Shown here in pieces: positions 54,470 to 63,383 of a stretch of DNA of 64,000 bases (its first letter is position 1; each line of letters begins with the position of its first letter). The notes under the pieces were generated by a model that saw only the letters and a list, made by a program, of their open reading frames with translations, had not been told where the DNA came from and did not search any database. Origin of the DNA: an uncultured Negativicutes bacterium (GTDB taxonomy: Bacteria; Bacillota; Negativicutes; Veillonellales; Megasphaeraceae); assembly GCA_900752195.1 (NCBI GenBank), contig CAADUJ010000008.1, positions 1-64,000 on the forward strand, given 5' to 3'. A program made the translations under genes and the position numbers.

Positions 54470-56452
54470 CTACCAAATCTTGACGCGGTCTTTATGGTCT
54501 ACATACATTCCGTCACCAGGGATGACGTTATAGGCATCATAAAAACCATCTGTCGTCGATAAGGCACCGTTAACACGGGCCTTTCCAATGGGGTGGGGAT
54601 CGAGTAGCGCCAGCTGGCGCAGGAGCTGATGGGTGTACTTGCTGGCAAAAACGGAAGCAAAATTCCGATATATATCCTGAAGCATCGCCGTATCACCATG
54701 AGCCAGTTCCGTGACGACAGAAAGGCCGCCACAATCAGCAATGGCTTCATTCGTTACAAGCTTGCCATTTTCTGTAATGCCCGGTGCCAGGGTATAGCGG
54801 CTGTAATACGGTGCAAAGGCAGCGGCTCGTTCTGTAAAGGCGTTATAATCCGCCTGGGTCCACCAGTTTACGAGATTGCCATCCTTATCCGTATGACTGC
54901 CATTGGGATCAAAGGCATGGGATATTTCATGGCCGATGACGACACCAATGCCGCCTAGATTAGTTCCCCGTGACGCCTTTGGATCATAAAAAGGCTTTTG
55001 TAAAATCCCGGCGGGAATGGTAATGCTGTTATTATCTGATATATATGCCGCATTTACGTCCTGCGGATTGAAGGCGTACCATTTATCCAGATTAAAATCC
55101 GTTCCCACAAGAGCCAGCTGTTGCCGCTGCGCGTAGGCCAGATTGGCAAGGTAGTTGGATAAGAGCGTTCCACCTTCACGTACCGGTGTAACGGCATGCA
55201 TCGTCTCGATCAGCGGTGTATCATCCGGCGCCGGTCCGCCGACGAAGACGCGGAGCGCCTTGAGTTTTTCTACGGCTTTTTGTCGCGTCTTCGCACTAAG
55301 CCACTGATTTTCTTCGAGCCGCCTGCCATAAACCTGACGGATTTCTTCGATCATCGACGTGACGTCGGCAACGGTTTCTGGCGTACATCGGGCTGCGAAA
55401 TACACTTGCCCCGTTTCATAAGGCATCATCGACTCAATCAAGGAAATCGCCCGCTGGCGTTCGCTCTTCTTCTTCGTAATACCCAGGCGCGTGTTGGTAT
55501 AATCGGCCTTAATGTCGCGCAGTTTCGTATCACTGAATGGTGCCAGTGCCGAATAGGTACGGAAGAGGAGATAATCCTTAAAGAGCGGTAAATTTTTATC
55601 TACATACGTCGCATCTACGGCCTTCATATAGTCTCCGTTGGAGACATAAAAAGTCGATTCCTGCGAAAGGCCCCACGTAGAGAGGAGCTTTTTCCCATTC
55701 ATATGCGTCAAAAGACCTTCTAATTCGTCCTTCGATTGACGGCGATATTGGACGAGAATATCGTTTTGTTCTTCACTGGTCAGCATCTTCGGTGCCAGCG
55801 ACTGTTCCCACGCCAAGATTGCCTTAGCGCTTTCAGCTGCTTCCGCCTTTGGTTTGCCCGTTTCTTCGAGAACAGCTGTAATGTAGTCGGTATAGTGTTT
55901 CCAGGCGCCTGGCTGGGGTTCTTCCAAAAGGTCATACCGTGACAACATAGGATCTATCAGTTCAAACCGGGCGATAAGACGCCGCGATTCAGGAAGCCGC
56001 TGTATATCCATCCCGACGAGGATATCGAGACCATACGTCTCGTGGAGCGCTATGGCCGCATCGGTCAATTCGTCTACCGTACTGGCTGCCTTCAGATGTT
56101 CCGTAATCCGGGCTAACTCCTTAGGTGCCGTCATATTGCGCGTTTCCTTATCTCTGATGCATTCGTAGAGATCGGCGATTTTCTGTTCTGCCGTTCCCCG
56201 TTCATAGCTCCCCTGATGGGCGCTGATCTTTTCTATCGCCTTCGTCAGGAACCGTTGATTATCCTGATTCCGTTCCTGGAACCAAGACCATGACGCATCA
56301 GTCGGCTTGATTTCTTTTTTCGATAACACCTTCCCGTTTACAGCCTGATAAAAATCATCTTGCGGTAAAACGGATTGTGCCAGCGCTGTACTCCCTAAGG
56401 AAGCCGCCCATACAAAGGCACTGGCACAAAGAGCAAGAATCATCTTCTTCAT
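54470..56452 (-). CDS. pepO: M13-family (neprilysin-like) metallopeptidase, PepO type
   Basis: A 660-residue enzyme with a signal peptide (MILALCASAFVWAASLGSTA). The zinc motif VVIGHEISHAFDPNGS and the third-ligand NEAIADCGGLSVV are present, and the C-terminus closes with the M13 signature. It degrades short peptides in the periplasm or at the surface. It starts 12 bp after the queC stop and may be cotranscribed. Confidence 0.93.
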   Translation of the reverse strand: MKKMILALCASAFVWAASLGSTALAQSVLPQDDFYQAVNGKVLSKKEIKPTDASWSWFQERNQDNQRFLTKAIEKISAHQGSYERGTAEQKIADLYECIRDKETRNMTAPKELARITEHLKAASTVDELTDAAIALHETYGLDILVGMDIQRLPESRRLIARFELIDPMLSRYDLLEEPQPGAWKHYTDYITAVLEETGKPKAEAAESAKAILAWEQSLAPKMLTSEEQNDILVQYRRQSKDELEGLLTHMNGKKLLSTWGLSQESTFYVSNGDYMKAVDATYVDKNLPLFKDYLLFRTYSALAPFSDTKLRDIKADYTNTRLGITKKKSERQRAISLIESMMPYETGQVYFAARCTPETVADVTSMIEEIRQVYGRRLEENQWLSAKTRQKAVEKLKALRVFVGGPAPDDTPLIETMHAVTPVREGGTLLSNYLANLAYAQRQQLALVGTDFNLDKWYAFNPQDVNAAYISDNNSITIPAGILQKPFYDPKASRGTNLGGIGVVIGHEISHAFDPNGSHTDKDGNLVNWWTQADYNAFTERAAAFAPYYSRYTLAPGITENGKLVTNEAIADCGGLSVVTELAHGDTAMLQDIYRNFASVFASKYTHQLLRQLALLDPHPIGKARVNGALSTTDGFYDAYNVIPGDGMYVDHKDRVKIW

Positions 56453-56464
56453 GTCATACTCCTT

Positions 56465-57187
56465 TTATTCCGTCTGTCCCGGCGTGCCGGCATGGGGGAT
56501 TTTTTTGCCTAGAGCCGGGTCGGCAACGCTGTTTGCAGCAAAGGCTGCAGCCCGATCACGGCAAGTTCCGCAGACACCACAAGGTACGTCGCCGCCTTCA
56601 TAACAGCTCCACGTCAATTCATACGGGACATGGAGGCGCAATCCTTCCTTGACGACGCCTGCTTTATTCCAGTTTAAAAGAGGTGCTTCCAGGCGGCACG
56701 TCCGACCGGATCCTTCATAAATGGCCTGGTTCATGGCCGTTTCAAACTCTGGCGTACAGTCGGGGTAAGCCCGTCCAGCCGCATCATCGGCATGGGCTCC
56801 ATAATAAATGACGGCAGCGCCGACGCTGACAGCAACGGCAGCGGCAAAGGACAAGAACAAACCATTACGGAAGGGGACATACGTATCTACCGTCCCTTCG
56901 CCGCCTTTTTCAGCCAGCTGCTGGGCATACGATTCATGGGAAATGGCCTTCGTACGGCCTTGCAAAAGGGAACAATCGCTGAGGGCAAAGGCCTGGGACA
57001 AATTAACTTCTTCCTGCCGTACACCGTAATACGCAGCTACGTCCCGGGCGGCCTGCAGTTCGCGGGCATGTTTTTGACCATAGTAGGCCGTAAGGGCCAG
57101 GACATCTTCTTTTTTATATTTTTCCAATGCCATAGCAAGGCACGTCGACGAATCGACGCCGCCACTGAGCAATACAACACATTTCAT
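56465..57187 (-). CDS. queC: 7-cyano-7-deazaguanine synthase
   Basis: A 240-residue QueC that converts carboxydeazaguanine to preQ0 for queuosine synthesis. It has the PP-loop LLSGGVDSSTCLA and the zinc-binding CYEGGDVPCGVCGTC. Start ATG 57187 follows AGGAGG; the longer frame to 57214 overlaps this site. The other queuosine genes are not in the window. About 90 bases separate it from mocA, with a possible TTGACA box at the mocA stop. Confidence 0.95.
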   Translation of the reverse strand: MKCVVLLSGGVDSSTCLAMALEKYKKEDVLALTAYYGQKHARELQAARDVAAYYGVRQEEVNLSQAFALSDCSLLQGRTKAISHESYAQQLAEKGGEGTVDTYVPFRNGLFLSFAAAVAVSVGAAVIYYGAHADDAAGRAYPDCTPEFETAMNQAIYEGSGRTCRLEAPLLNWNKAGVVKEGLRLHVPYELTWSCYEGGDVPCGVCGTCRDRAAAFAANSVADPALGKKIPHAGTPGQTE

Positions 57188-57277
57188 ATAGTTCCTCCTA
57201 TCCATGCGGGGCATGTACGTTCGACAGGTCTATTCCATCAATGGATACGGCCTCTTTCCCAGAGTACGACCCGTGCG

Positions 57278-57886
57278 TCACTTGTCAAGACCTTCTAGAT
57301 AAGCTAGGAGATGGCCTGCATCGGCGCGCGTATCGACGTCTTGCAGTTCCCACGGCGTCACTTCTTTTTTCCAACATTCCTGCCTATGGGCCTGCAGCAG
57401 TTTTCCTGCCCCGGCATCGCCCGTAAGGGACAGTAGTTCTTTCCGATAGATATGTTGGAAAATAGCAGGATTCATCGGTGTCCCGTTACAAGCCACGGCA
57501 CCTAAAGAGTGGCCTGACGCAGCAAACCCTACGAGAAAATCAGCAATCGTCCGGGCTGTCAACAAAGGGCGGTCGGCGACAAAAAATGCATATGCATCTC
57601 GCTTAATGGCATTGACGCCAATGCGGATAGATGCGGATATACCTTCTGCTGCCTGGTTATTGGAACAGACCATGGCGCCCTGGGCTGCACACCATTCTTT
57701 AATTTCATCATAGGCCGTGACGACAACGATTGTCGATGTCAGTCGCGGTGATGCCATCTGCAGGCCCTTTTGCAACTGCTTGAAGCCGTATTGATATAAA
57801 GGGCAGCGTCCTAATGGTTCCAACAGCTTATTTCCCTGAAAACGGCGACTATATCCAGAAGCCATGAAAATCGCTGAAATATCCAT
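57278..57886 (-). CDS. mocA: MocA-like molybdenum cofactor nucleotidyltransferase
   Basis: A 202-residue MobA-like NTP transferase with FMASGYSRRFQGNKLLEPLG and the later FFVADRPLLTA. In the MocA/YgfJ group it attaches CMP to the molybdopterin cofactor of xanthine-dehydrogenase-type hydroxylases. It starts immediately after the yqeC stop with no gap, and both belong to the set of selenium-dependent molybdenum hydroxylase maturation genes. Confidence 0.88.
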   Translation of the reverse strand: MDISAIFMASGYSRRFQGNKLLEPLGRCPLYQYGFKQLQKGLQMASPRLTSTIVVVTAYDEIKEWCAAQGAMVCSNNQAAEGISASIRIGVNAIKRDAYAFFVADRPLLTARTIADFLVGFAASGHSLGAVACNGTPMNPAIFQHIYRKELLSLTGDAGAGKLLQAHRQECWKKEVTPWELQDVDTRADAGHLLAYLEGLDK

Positions 57887-58675
57887 TCAACAATCCCCCT
57901 TTGATAAAAAAGACGTACTCAGCCCCCAGAGGCCAAGGTCTTGAAACATGACGTCTGCCGCGATGCGTCTGGCAACGGTATCGGCCTGATTGAACACGGG
58001 GATGATGGGAATTGAAAAAGGAGCCACTTTTTCGATGACGCCCCGTTGGAAAAGCCGTGCAAATAAGTCCATATCAACGAGGTTCTTATCATCCCTTCCG
58101 TCGCGCTTCCAGGAAGAAGCGCTTGCAACCCCCAGCGCTTCTGCTTCATCTGAGCGGAAGCATACGTCTTCTAATGGTTTTCCTAATGCCGACAATCCGG
58201 CCACAGCAAGGATGGCCTGACAAGAATCTGGCAGCACTGGTTCCTTCGGACCGCATACCTTGATAGGAAGGCGCCTTGCCCCATCAGCTTCGACGAGGAC
58301 GACGTGGGCCTTTCGTTTCAGCCTTGCATAAACGTCATCGCCGACATAGCCAATTTTTCCGTTGTCACACGGTCTTCCTGCTACGGCGATGCCCACCGTT
58401 TCCCATAACGCTTCTACTCGTCTTTCATCCATGCCGGCAAAGATGTCTGCATGAGGCTCATACATATGCGTCGTCGTCACGATGAGAACCTTCTTATGAC
58501 AACGGGTCAGCTCCTTTGCCAGTGCATAGATGCATGTCGTCTTTCCGCCTGCACCGATGACCGCTATAGTAAGCGGTTCTGTGCTATCACAGGCCAGATG
58601 ATGCAGACGGCCTATACCAGCCCACAACGAAGGGACTGGTACAATTCCGTCCCGTTCATGTACGGTTATGTTCAT
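57887..58675 (-). CDS. yqeC: YqeC-family selenium-dependent molybdenum hydroxylase maturation protein
   Basis: A 262-residue P-loop protein with VIGAGGKTTCIYALAKEL near residue 40, VTTTHMYEP and VEADGARRLPIK, the typical YqeC pattern. YqeC occurs in genomes with selenium-dependent molybdenum hydroxylases and is thought to help install the labile selenium cofactor. Start at 58675 is preferred; it overlaps the xdhC stop by 20 bases. Upstream residues from 58741 are in the same frame but poorly conserved looking. Confidence 0.88.
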   Translation of the reverse strand: MNITVHERDGIVPVPSLWAGIGRLHHLACDSTEPLTIAVIGAGGKTTCIYALAKELTRCHKKVLIVTTTHMYEPHADIFAGMDERRVEALWETVGIAVAGRPCDNGKIGYVGDDVYARLKRKAHVVLVEADGARRLPIKVCGPKEPVLPDSCQAILAVAGLSALGKPLEDVCFRSDEAEALGVASASSWKRDGRDDKNLVDMDLFARLFQRGVIEKVAPFSIPIIPVFNQADTVARRIAADVMFQDLGLWGLSTSFLSKGDC

Positions 58676-59753
58676 TCCAATACTCTCTCCACAACTTTGC
58701 ATCTGCCTTTTCGCGGCCTCGCAACTGCGCCCGGACGGCAATGAGCTCGCCGGCGATGCTGATGGCGATTTCTGCCGGTGTAATAGCAGAAATAGGCAAC
58801 CCTATAGGGCCATGGCAGAACGAAATGTCTTCCTCTGTAAAGCCCTGGGCACGCAGTTTTTTCTGGACAAAATGGTGTTTTGCCCGACTGCCGATGACGC
58901 CGATATAGCATGGTTTTGCCAGCAAGGCATACCGCTGGGCTTCATAATCCGCTACGTGGCCGCGCGTCATGATGCATACATAATCTGATGAATGAATCGT
59001 AATGGCCTCTTCCAAATGCTGAAAATCGGCAACGATTGTCGCTTCAGCCTGAGGAAACCGTGCAGTATTTGCAAATTCACTACGATCATCGACAACAGTA
59101 CAAGAAAAACCGATTCCTGTCAAGACCGGAACGAGGGCTTGTGATACATGACCACCGCCAAAGATGATGACCCGATTGGCAGGAGTCAGCCTTTCATGAT
59201 AGATGCGCCGGTTTTCTACGGTGTGAAGCCCCTGTTTGGAGAGGACCTCGTGATACGACGGATTTTCCAGCAAGGTTTGCAACGCGTCACTTGTTCCTGC
59301 AAAGATGGGACTGCGGCCATCCTGCAGTACGGCCATCCCCCACGAATCTGGCGTCGTAACATCGGTCCATATCCGGCACGTAGTATGCTGGTCCATCGCT
59401 TCACCAATGGCCTTTACGGCCGGCACTACGCCTTCAATAGCACTATCGAGATACTGACAAAACACGCTGACTTCGCCACCGCAGGCGGCATCGATAGAAT
59501 CGGTCCCACCTTGATGGAGATTGATGTGAATGAGCTGAGACCGACCTGTATGGAGGCATGTTCTGCCTGCTTCCCATACGAGATATTCCTGATAGCCGCC
59601 GCCTACCGTCCCTTCTACGGTACCATCGTTATGCAAAAGGGCGTGACACCCCGTCTTCCGCGGGGTAGACCCCATTTCATCGACAATCGTAAACCAAACG
59701 ATTCCGTTGTCTTTTTCTATTTCTTCTATGGCCTGTGCCAACCGTTTGCTCAT
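58656..59753 (-). CDS. xdhC: XdhC-family molybdenum hydroxylase maturation protein
   Basis: A 365-residue XdhC/CoxI protein. The N-terminal XdhC domain has DEMGSTPRKTGCHALLHNDG and GGEVSVFCQ; the C-terminal Rossmann part has IFGGGHVSQALVPVLTGIG and GVIGSRAKHHF. XdhC binds the molybdenum cofactor, helps its sulfuration or selenation and delivers it to the hydroxylase. Start ATG 59753 with AAGGAG 10 bases upstream; the frame extends to 59810. A terminator separates it from modC. Confidence 0.9.
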   Translation of the reverse strand: MSKRLAQAIEEIEKDNGIVWFTIVDEMGSTPRKTGCHALLHNDGTVEGTVGGGYQEYLVWEAGRTCLHTGRSQLIHINLHQGGTDSIDAACGGEVSVFCQYLDSAIEGVVPAVKAIGEAMDQHTTCRIWTDVTTPDSWGMAVLQDGRSPIFAGTSDALQTLLENPSYHEVLSKQGLHTVENRRIYHERLTPANRVIIFGGGHVSQALVPVLTGIGFSCTVVDDRSEFANTARFPQAEATIVADFQHLEEAITIHSSDYVCIMTRGHVADYEAQRYALLAKPCYIGVIGSRAKHHFVQKKLRAQGFTEEDISFCHGPIGLPISAITPAEIAISIAGELIAVRAQLRGREKADAKLWREYWNEHNRT

Positions 59754-59787
59754 GGCATTTTTTCTCCTTTTCACTTTCATCACGTTA

Positions 59788-59820
59788 CAAAAATCGTGCA
59801 GCAAATACATCGCTGCACGA
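59788..59820 (-). terminator. Terminator after modC
   Basis: A 9-bp perfect stem (TCGTGCAGC and complement), then TTTTTG on the minus strand. An 8-bp inverted repeat (TCACGTTA, 59780-59787, and TAACGTGA, 59839-59846) encloses it. Confidence 0.85.
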
Positions 59821-59849
59821 CGGCATTTTGCTATCTATTAACGTGAATA

Positions 59850-60881
59850 TCATTTGTATAATAGTATCACATTATCCTTTGGTATCGCAATATTCGTTGC
59901 ATCGAGTAACGCCTGTTCCCCCTGCCACCAGATATCGGGCGTTCCCGCCTGTTGATGGGCAAAGCGAAAGCGGCCTATCCGCTTTCCCGAATACGCCAGA
60001 CTTTGCCTCATGTCAATGCCATACGAGGGGGCCCCTTCGTTTACAAACCCTGTTTCGTGGATAGCAATGGCGCAAAGTCCCGGTTCTACCGGCCGCGCCG
60101 TCTCAAAGGAAATCCCCCACGCAGGAACGGCCACTTCATAAGGTCCTTTGGGGACGGCATCAACAATATTGTGGTACCCCATGAGGCGGGCTCCGGCTTT
60201 CGTCGTCGGTGTCGAGAAGAGAGTCTCTACAGAGCCGGACTCACAAATGTGTCCTCTATCGAGGATGGCAATATGCTGGCAAAGGCTGTAGGCTTCCTCA
60301 TGGCTGTGTGTGACGATGATGACATTTCCATCATAGTCATCGAGGACGCGGAGCAATTCCACCATGAGCTGTTCCTTGAGGAACGTATCTAACGCACTAA
60401 ACGGTTCATCCAGCAACAGTACATCCGGTTCCTGCATGAGACAACGAGCCAGCGCCGTCCGCTGCTGCTGGCCGCCTGATAGTTGCGACGGTTTCAGTGA
60501 TGCCACCTCCTGCAAGTGCATGGCATCGAGGATTCCGTCAAGGCGCCTCTTCTTTTCCTTCCTGTCCCTCATAGAATGCAGCGCACAGGCTATATTTTCC
60601 CGGCACGTCATGTTGGGAAACAAGGCATAGTGCTGGAATAAATAGGCGACACGACGCTTTTGCACGGCCACGTCGATATGGCGCTGTCCATCAAAGAGAA
60701 CCTTGTCATTGATGACGATGCGTCCTTCATCAGGCGTTTCAATGCCTGCAATACATTGCAAGGTCTTGCTTTTTCCGCTTCCCGACGCACCTAAAAGCCC
60801 CATGACTCCTCCAGTTGCGCAAAATGACAGATCCAAAAGAAAGTCACCAAAGCGTTTTTTGATGGTTACGTCCATAGTCAT
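59850..60881 (-). CDS. modC: Molybdate ABC transporter ATP-binding protein
   Basis: A 343-residue ABC ATPase with Walker A LLGASGSGKSKTLQ, signature LSGGQQQRTALAR and Walker B VLLLDEPFSALD; a C-terminal TOBE-like region of ~110 residues fits the molybdate-binding domain of ModC. The gene overlaps modB by four bases (ATGA). Confidence 0.94.
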   Translation of the reverse strand: MTMDVTIKKRFGDFLLDLSFCATGGVMGLLGASGSGKSKTLQCIAGIETPDEGRIVINDKVLFDGQRHIDVAVQKRRVAYLFQHYALFPNMTCRENIACALHSMRDRKEKKRRLDGILDAMHLQEVASLKPSQLSGGQQQRTALARCLMQEPDVLLLDEPFSALDTFLKEQLMVELLRVLDDYDGNVIIVTHSHEEAYSLCQHIAILDRGHICESGSVETLFSTPTTKAGARLMGYHNIVDAVPKGPYEVAVPAWGISFETARPVEPGLCAIAIHETGFVNEGAPSYGIDMRQSLAYSGKRIGRFRFAHQQAGTPDIWWQGEQALLDATNIAIPKDNVILLYK

Positions 60882-61549
60882 GAAACCCGACTCCTTCCAT
60901 GGTCTCCTTTTTCAATCTTAGCAATACACAACAAGACGACAGCGCTAATAGCGATATTGACGAGGACCCATAAAAAGGCACTGTATTCATCATTCGTCCG
61001 CCAAAGCTGATAGACCGTCGTTGAAATAGTGGCCGTATTCCGAGGAATATATCCGATGAGCATACTCGTCGCACCGTATTCGCCAAGGGCACGGGCAAAA
61101 GCTAGGACCATGCCAGCTATGATACCCTGACGGCAATAGGGCATCATGATGCGCCAGAAAATATACGTATCAGAAAGGCCTAAGGTCCTACCGCTCCAGG
61201 CCAAGGTCTGATCAAAGCCTTCAAAGGCTCCGCGAGCCGTACGGTACATGAGAGGAAAGGCGACGACAGACGATGCCAGGACGCCGCCGTACCAGGTCAT
61301 GACGAATTGGAATCCCCATTGTTGCAGCACCTGTCCGACAGGATGGTTAAGACCAAAGACGAGGAGAAGTAGCCAGCCGCAAACCGTTGGCGGCAACACG
61401 AGGGGCAACGTCAGTACGACGTCGACAACGGCCTTCATGAAACGGGGTAATTTCGCCACGTAATAGGCGGCTCCAATACCGAGAAAGAATACGATGACAC
61501 AAGAAATCCCGGCAATGCGAAGGCTGTTCCAAAGGGGATACCAATCCAT
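60878..61549 (-). CDS. modB: Molybdate ABC transporter permease
   Basis: A 223-residue integral membrane protein with five to six helices and the EAA-type loop ALGEYGATSMLIGYIPRNT that contacts ModC. It is 22 bp after modA. Confidence 0.94.
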   Translation of the reverse strand: MDWYPLWNSLRIAGISCVIVFFLGIGAAYYVAKLPRFMKAVVDVVLTLPLVLPPTVCGWLLLLVFGLNHPVGQVLQQWGFQFVMTWYGGVLASSVVAFPLMYRTARGAFEGFDQTLAWSGRTLGLSDTYIFWRIMMPYCRQGIIAGMVLAFARALGEYGATSMLIGYIPRNTATISTTVYQLWRTNDEYSAFLWVLVNIAISAVVLLCIAKIEKGDHGRSRVS

Positions 61550-61571
61550 GACAACTGCCTCCTAACACGCG

Positions 61572-62429
61572 CTACGGAGCCGAGCTGAAGCCGACGCCTT
61601 TAAAAACTTCCATAGCTTCCGGCCCCTGCAAATACGCCAGAAATTCCTTTGCTTCTTTTTCATGGGCACTGTTTTTCATGACAGCAGCCGGGTAGATAAC
61701 CTGACCGCACATGTCTTTTGTCGCCCAATCGAGAGGCGTAAGGCCGGCGCTAAAGGCATCGGTTTCATAAATGATGCCGCAATCGGCACTGTGTTCTACG
61801 ACTTGTGTCGTAACTTCTTTGACATTTGATCCATAGGAAATGCGACCTTCAGCAGCCAGCGCAGTTTCATCGAGGCCTAAGTACGTCAGGATCCGTTGAG
61901 AATACTGCCCGACAGGAACATCGCTGTTGCCGATGACAAGGCGTATCGAACCATCGGTCAGGCCCTTTGCCATGTCGGCAAAACTCTTTACGCCCTTGGG
62001 ATTGCCTTCTGGTGCTACAAGGACGACCTTATTTTCCAATAAGTTGACCCGCGTTGCCGTATTGATGAAATCCAGTTTTTTCGGATTTTTTTCTGCATCT
62101 TGGCTGGCATCCAGTTGATTCATCTGTTTTTGTGCCGCTGAAATAAAAATATCGCAATTGGCACCGTTTTCAATCTGCTTTTTCAGCGTCCCCGATGAAT
62201 CAAAATTGTAGGTAATTTTGATATTGGGATGGCTCTTTTCATATTCAGCTGCAATGGTCTTCATCGTTTCCGTCATGCTCGCCGCTGCATATACCGTAAG
62301 TTCTACTTGTCCATCACCTTTCTGGGATGCGCCAGAGGCACCATCGGCTTTGTCTGCGCCGCAACCGGCAATCACGACAGCTGCCAGCGTGCATACGGCC
62401 ATACCTATCCATTGTTTCCATTTTTTCAT
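61572..62429 (-). CDS. modA: Molybdate-binding lipoprotein
   Basis: A 285-residue periplasmic binding protein with lipobox VIAGCG. The mature part shows the ModA fold with YAAASMTETMKTIAAEYE, NFDSSGTLKKQI and ISYGSNVKEVTTQV. Captures molybdate or tungstate for ModBC. Fifteen bases after the MOSC-MogA gene. Confidence 0.94.
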   Translation of the reverse strand: MKKWKQWIGMAVCTLAAVVIAGCGADKADGASGASQKGDGQVELTVYAAASMTETMKTIAAEYEKSHPNIKITYNFDSSGTLKKQIENGANCDIFISAAQKQMNQLDASQDAEKNPKKLDFINTATRVNLLENKVVLVAPEGNPKGVKSFADMAKGLTDGSIRLVIGNSDVPVGQYSQRILTYLGLDETALAAEGRISYGSNVKEVTTQVVEHSADCGIIYETDAFSAGLTPLDWATKDMCGQVIYPAAVMKNSAHEKEAKEFLAYLQGPEAMEVFKGVGFSSAP

Positions 62430-62444
62430 CGTCTACACTCTCCT

Positions 62445-63383
62445 TTATCGACTACATTCGCTAGCGGTTCCTCGTAAAATATCTAACCCATGAGGCAAAA
62501 CATCCATGATAACATCGAGACTCTCAGCACAGGCCTTGGGACTTCCTGGTACATTGATAATAAGCGTCTGTTTCCGAATGACGCTCACTGCCCGGGACAA
62601 CATTGCTTTCGGCGTAATGGCCAGTGACGCCGCCCGAATGGCTTCAGAAATGCCCGGAGCCATCCTGTCGGCTACGGCAAGGGTAGCTTCCGGCGTCATA
62701 TCGCGAGGAGAAAAACCGGTTCCTCCCGTCGTCATGATAAGATCCACCTGCCGCTGATCGACGAGACGACACAACTCATGCTGTAAAGGCGTAATGCCAT
62801 CCGGTAAAAGCAACTCTTCTACGATGACAAATCCGGCGTCCTTCAATCGCGCTGCAATGACGGGGCCACTTGTATCGACGCGGTCTCCTCTGCTCCCCTT
62901 ATCCGACAAGGTAATGATAGCCGCATCATACGGCCGTTGCCGATCTCTGGGAATGAGCGTCAGCTCTTGTCCCACTGAAATCGTGCCACCTTCCAGGACC
63001 TTGGCAAATACGCCTTCCCGCGGCATGATGCAATCGCCAACGGCTTTGTATATGGCGCAATGGTTATGGCATTCCTTGCCGATCTGCGTCATTTCTAGTA
63101 AAACTGTCCCACAGCGGAATCTCGTCCCCACGGGAAGAGACGAAAAATCAAACCCTTCTACCACAAGATTTTCTCCGAACGCGCCATATCCGATATCTAT
63201 GCCCTTCTGCCGAAAGGCTTCCACCTTATCTGCCGACAAGAGACTGACCTGACGATGCCAATGGCCTGCATGGGCATCGCCTTCAATCCCCCAGTCAGGG
63301 ATGAATGATGCCTGTGGCACAGGCTGTTTCTGCGTTCCCTTTTGTGTACTGATGCAAATGGCTTTTACAATTCCCATATTCAT
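62445..63383 (-). CDS. MOSC domain - MogA/MoaB fusion, molybdenum cofactor protein
   Basis: A 312-residue fusion. Residues ~1-145 are a MOSC domain with the conserved QIGKECHNHC; residues ~150-312 are a MogA/MoaB domain with LSDKGSRGDRVDTSGP, MTTGGTGFSPRDMTPEAT and NVPGSPKA. It probably adenylates molybdopterin, and the MOSC part may handle sulfur transfer. Overlaps moaA by four bases. Confidence 0.92.
   Translation of the reverse strand: MNMGIVKAICISTQKGTQKQPVPQASFIPDWGIEGDAHAGHWHRQVSLLSADKVEAFRQKGIDIGYGAFGENLVVEGFDFSSLPVGTRFRCGTVLLEMTQIGKECHNHCAIYKAVGDCIMPREGVFAKVLEGGTISVGQELTLIPRDRQRPYDAAIITLSDKGSRGDRVDTSGPVIAARLKDAGFVIVEELLLPDGITPLQHELCRLVDQRQVDLIMTTGGTGFSPRDMTPEATLAVADRMAPGISEAIRAASLAITPKAMLSRAVSVIRKQTLIINVPGSPKACAESLDVIMDVLPHGLDILRGTASECSR

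Noticed and set aside
57188..57277. preQ1 riboswitch upstream of queC
   Set aside because: No preQ1-type short stem plus A-rich tail is recognisable; only a weak TTGACA-containing promoter is possible.
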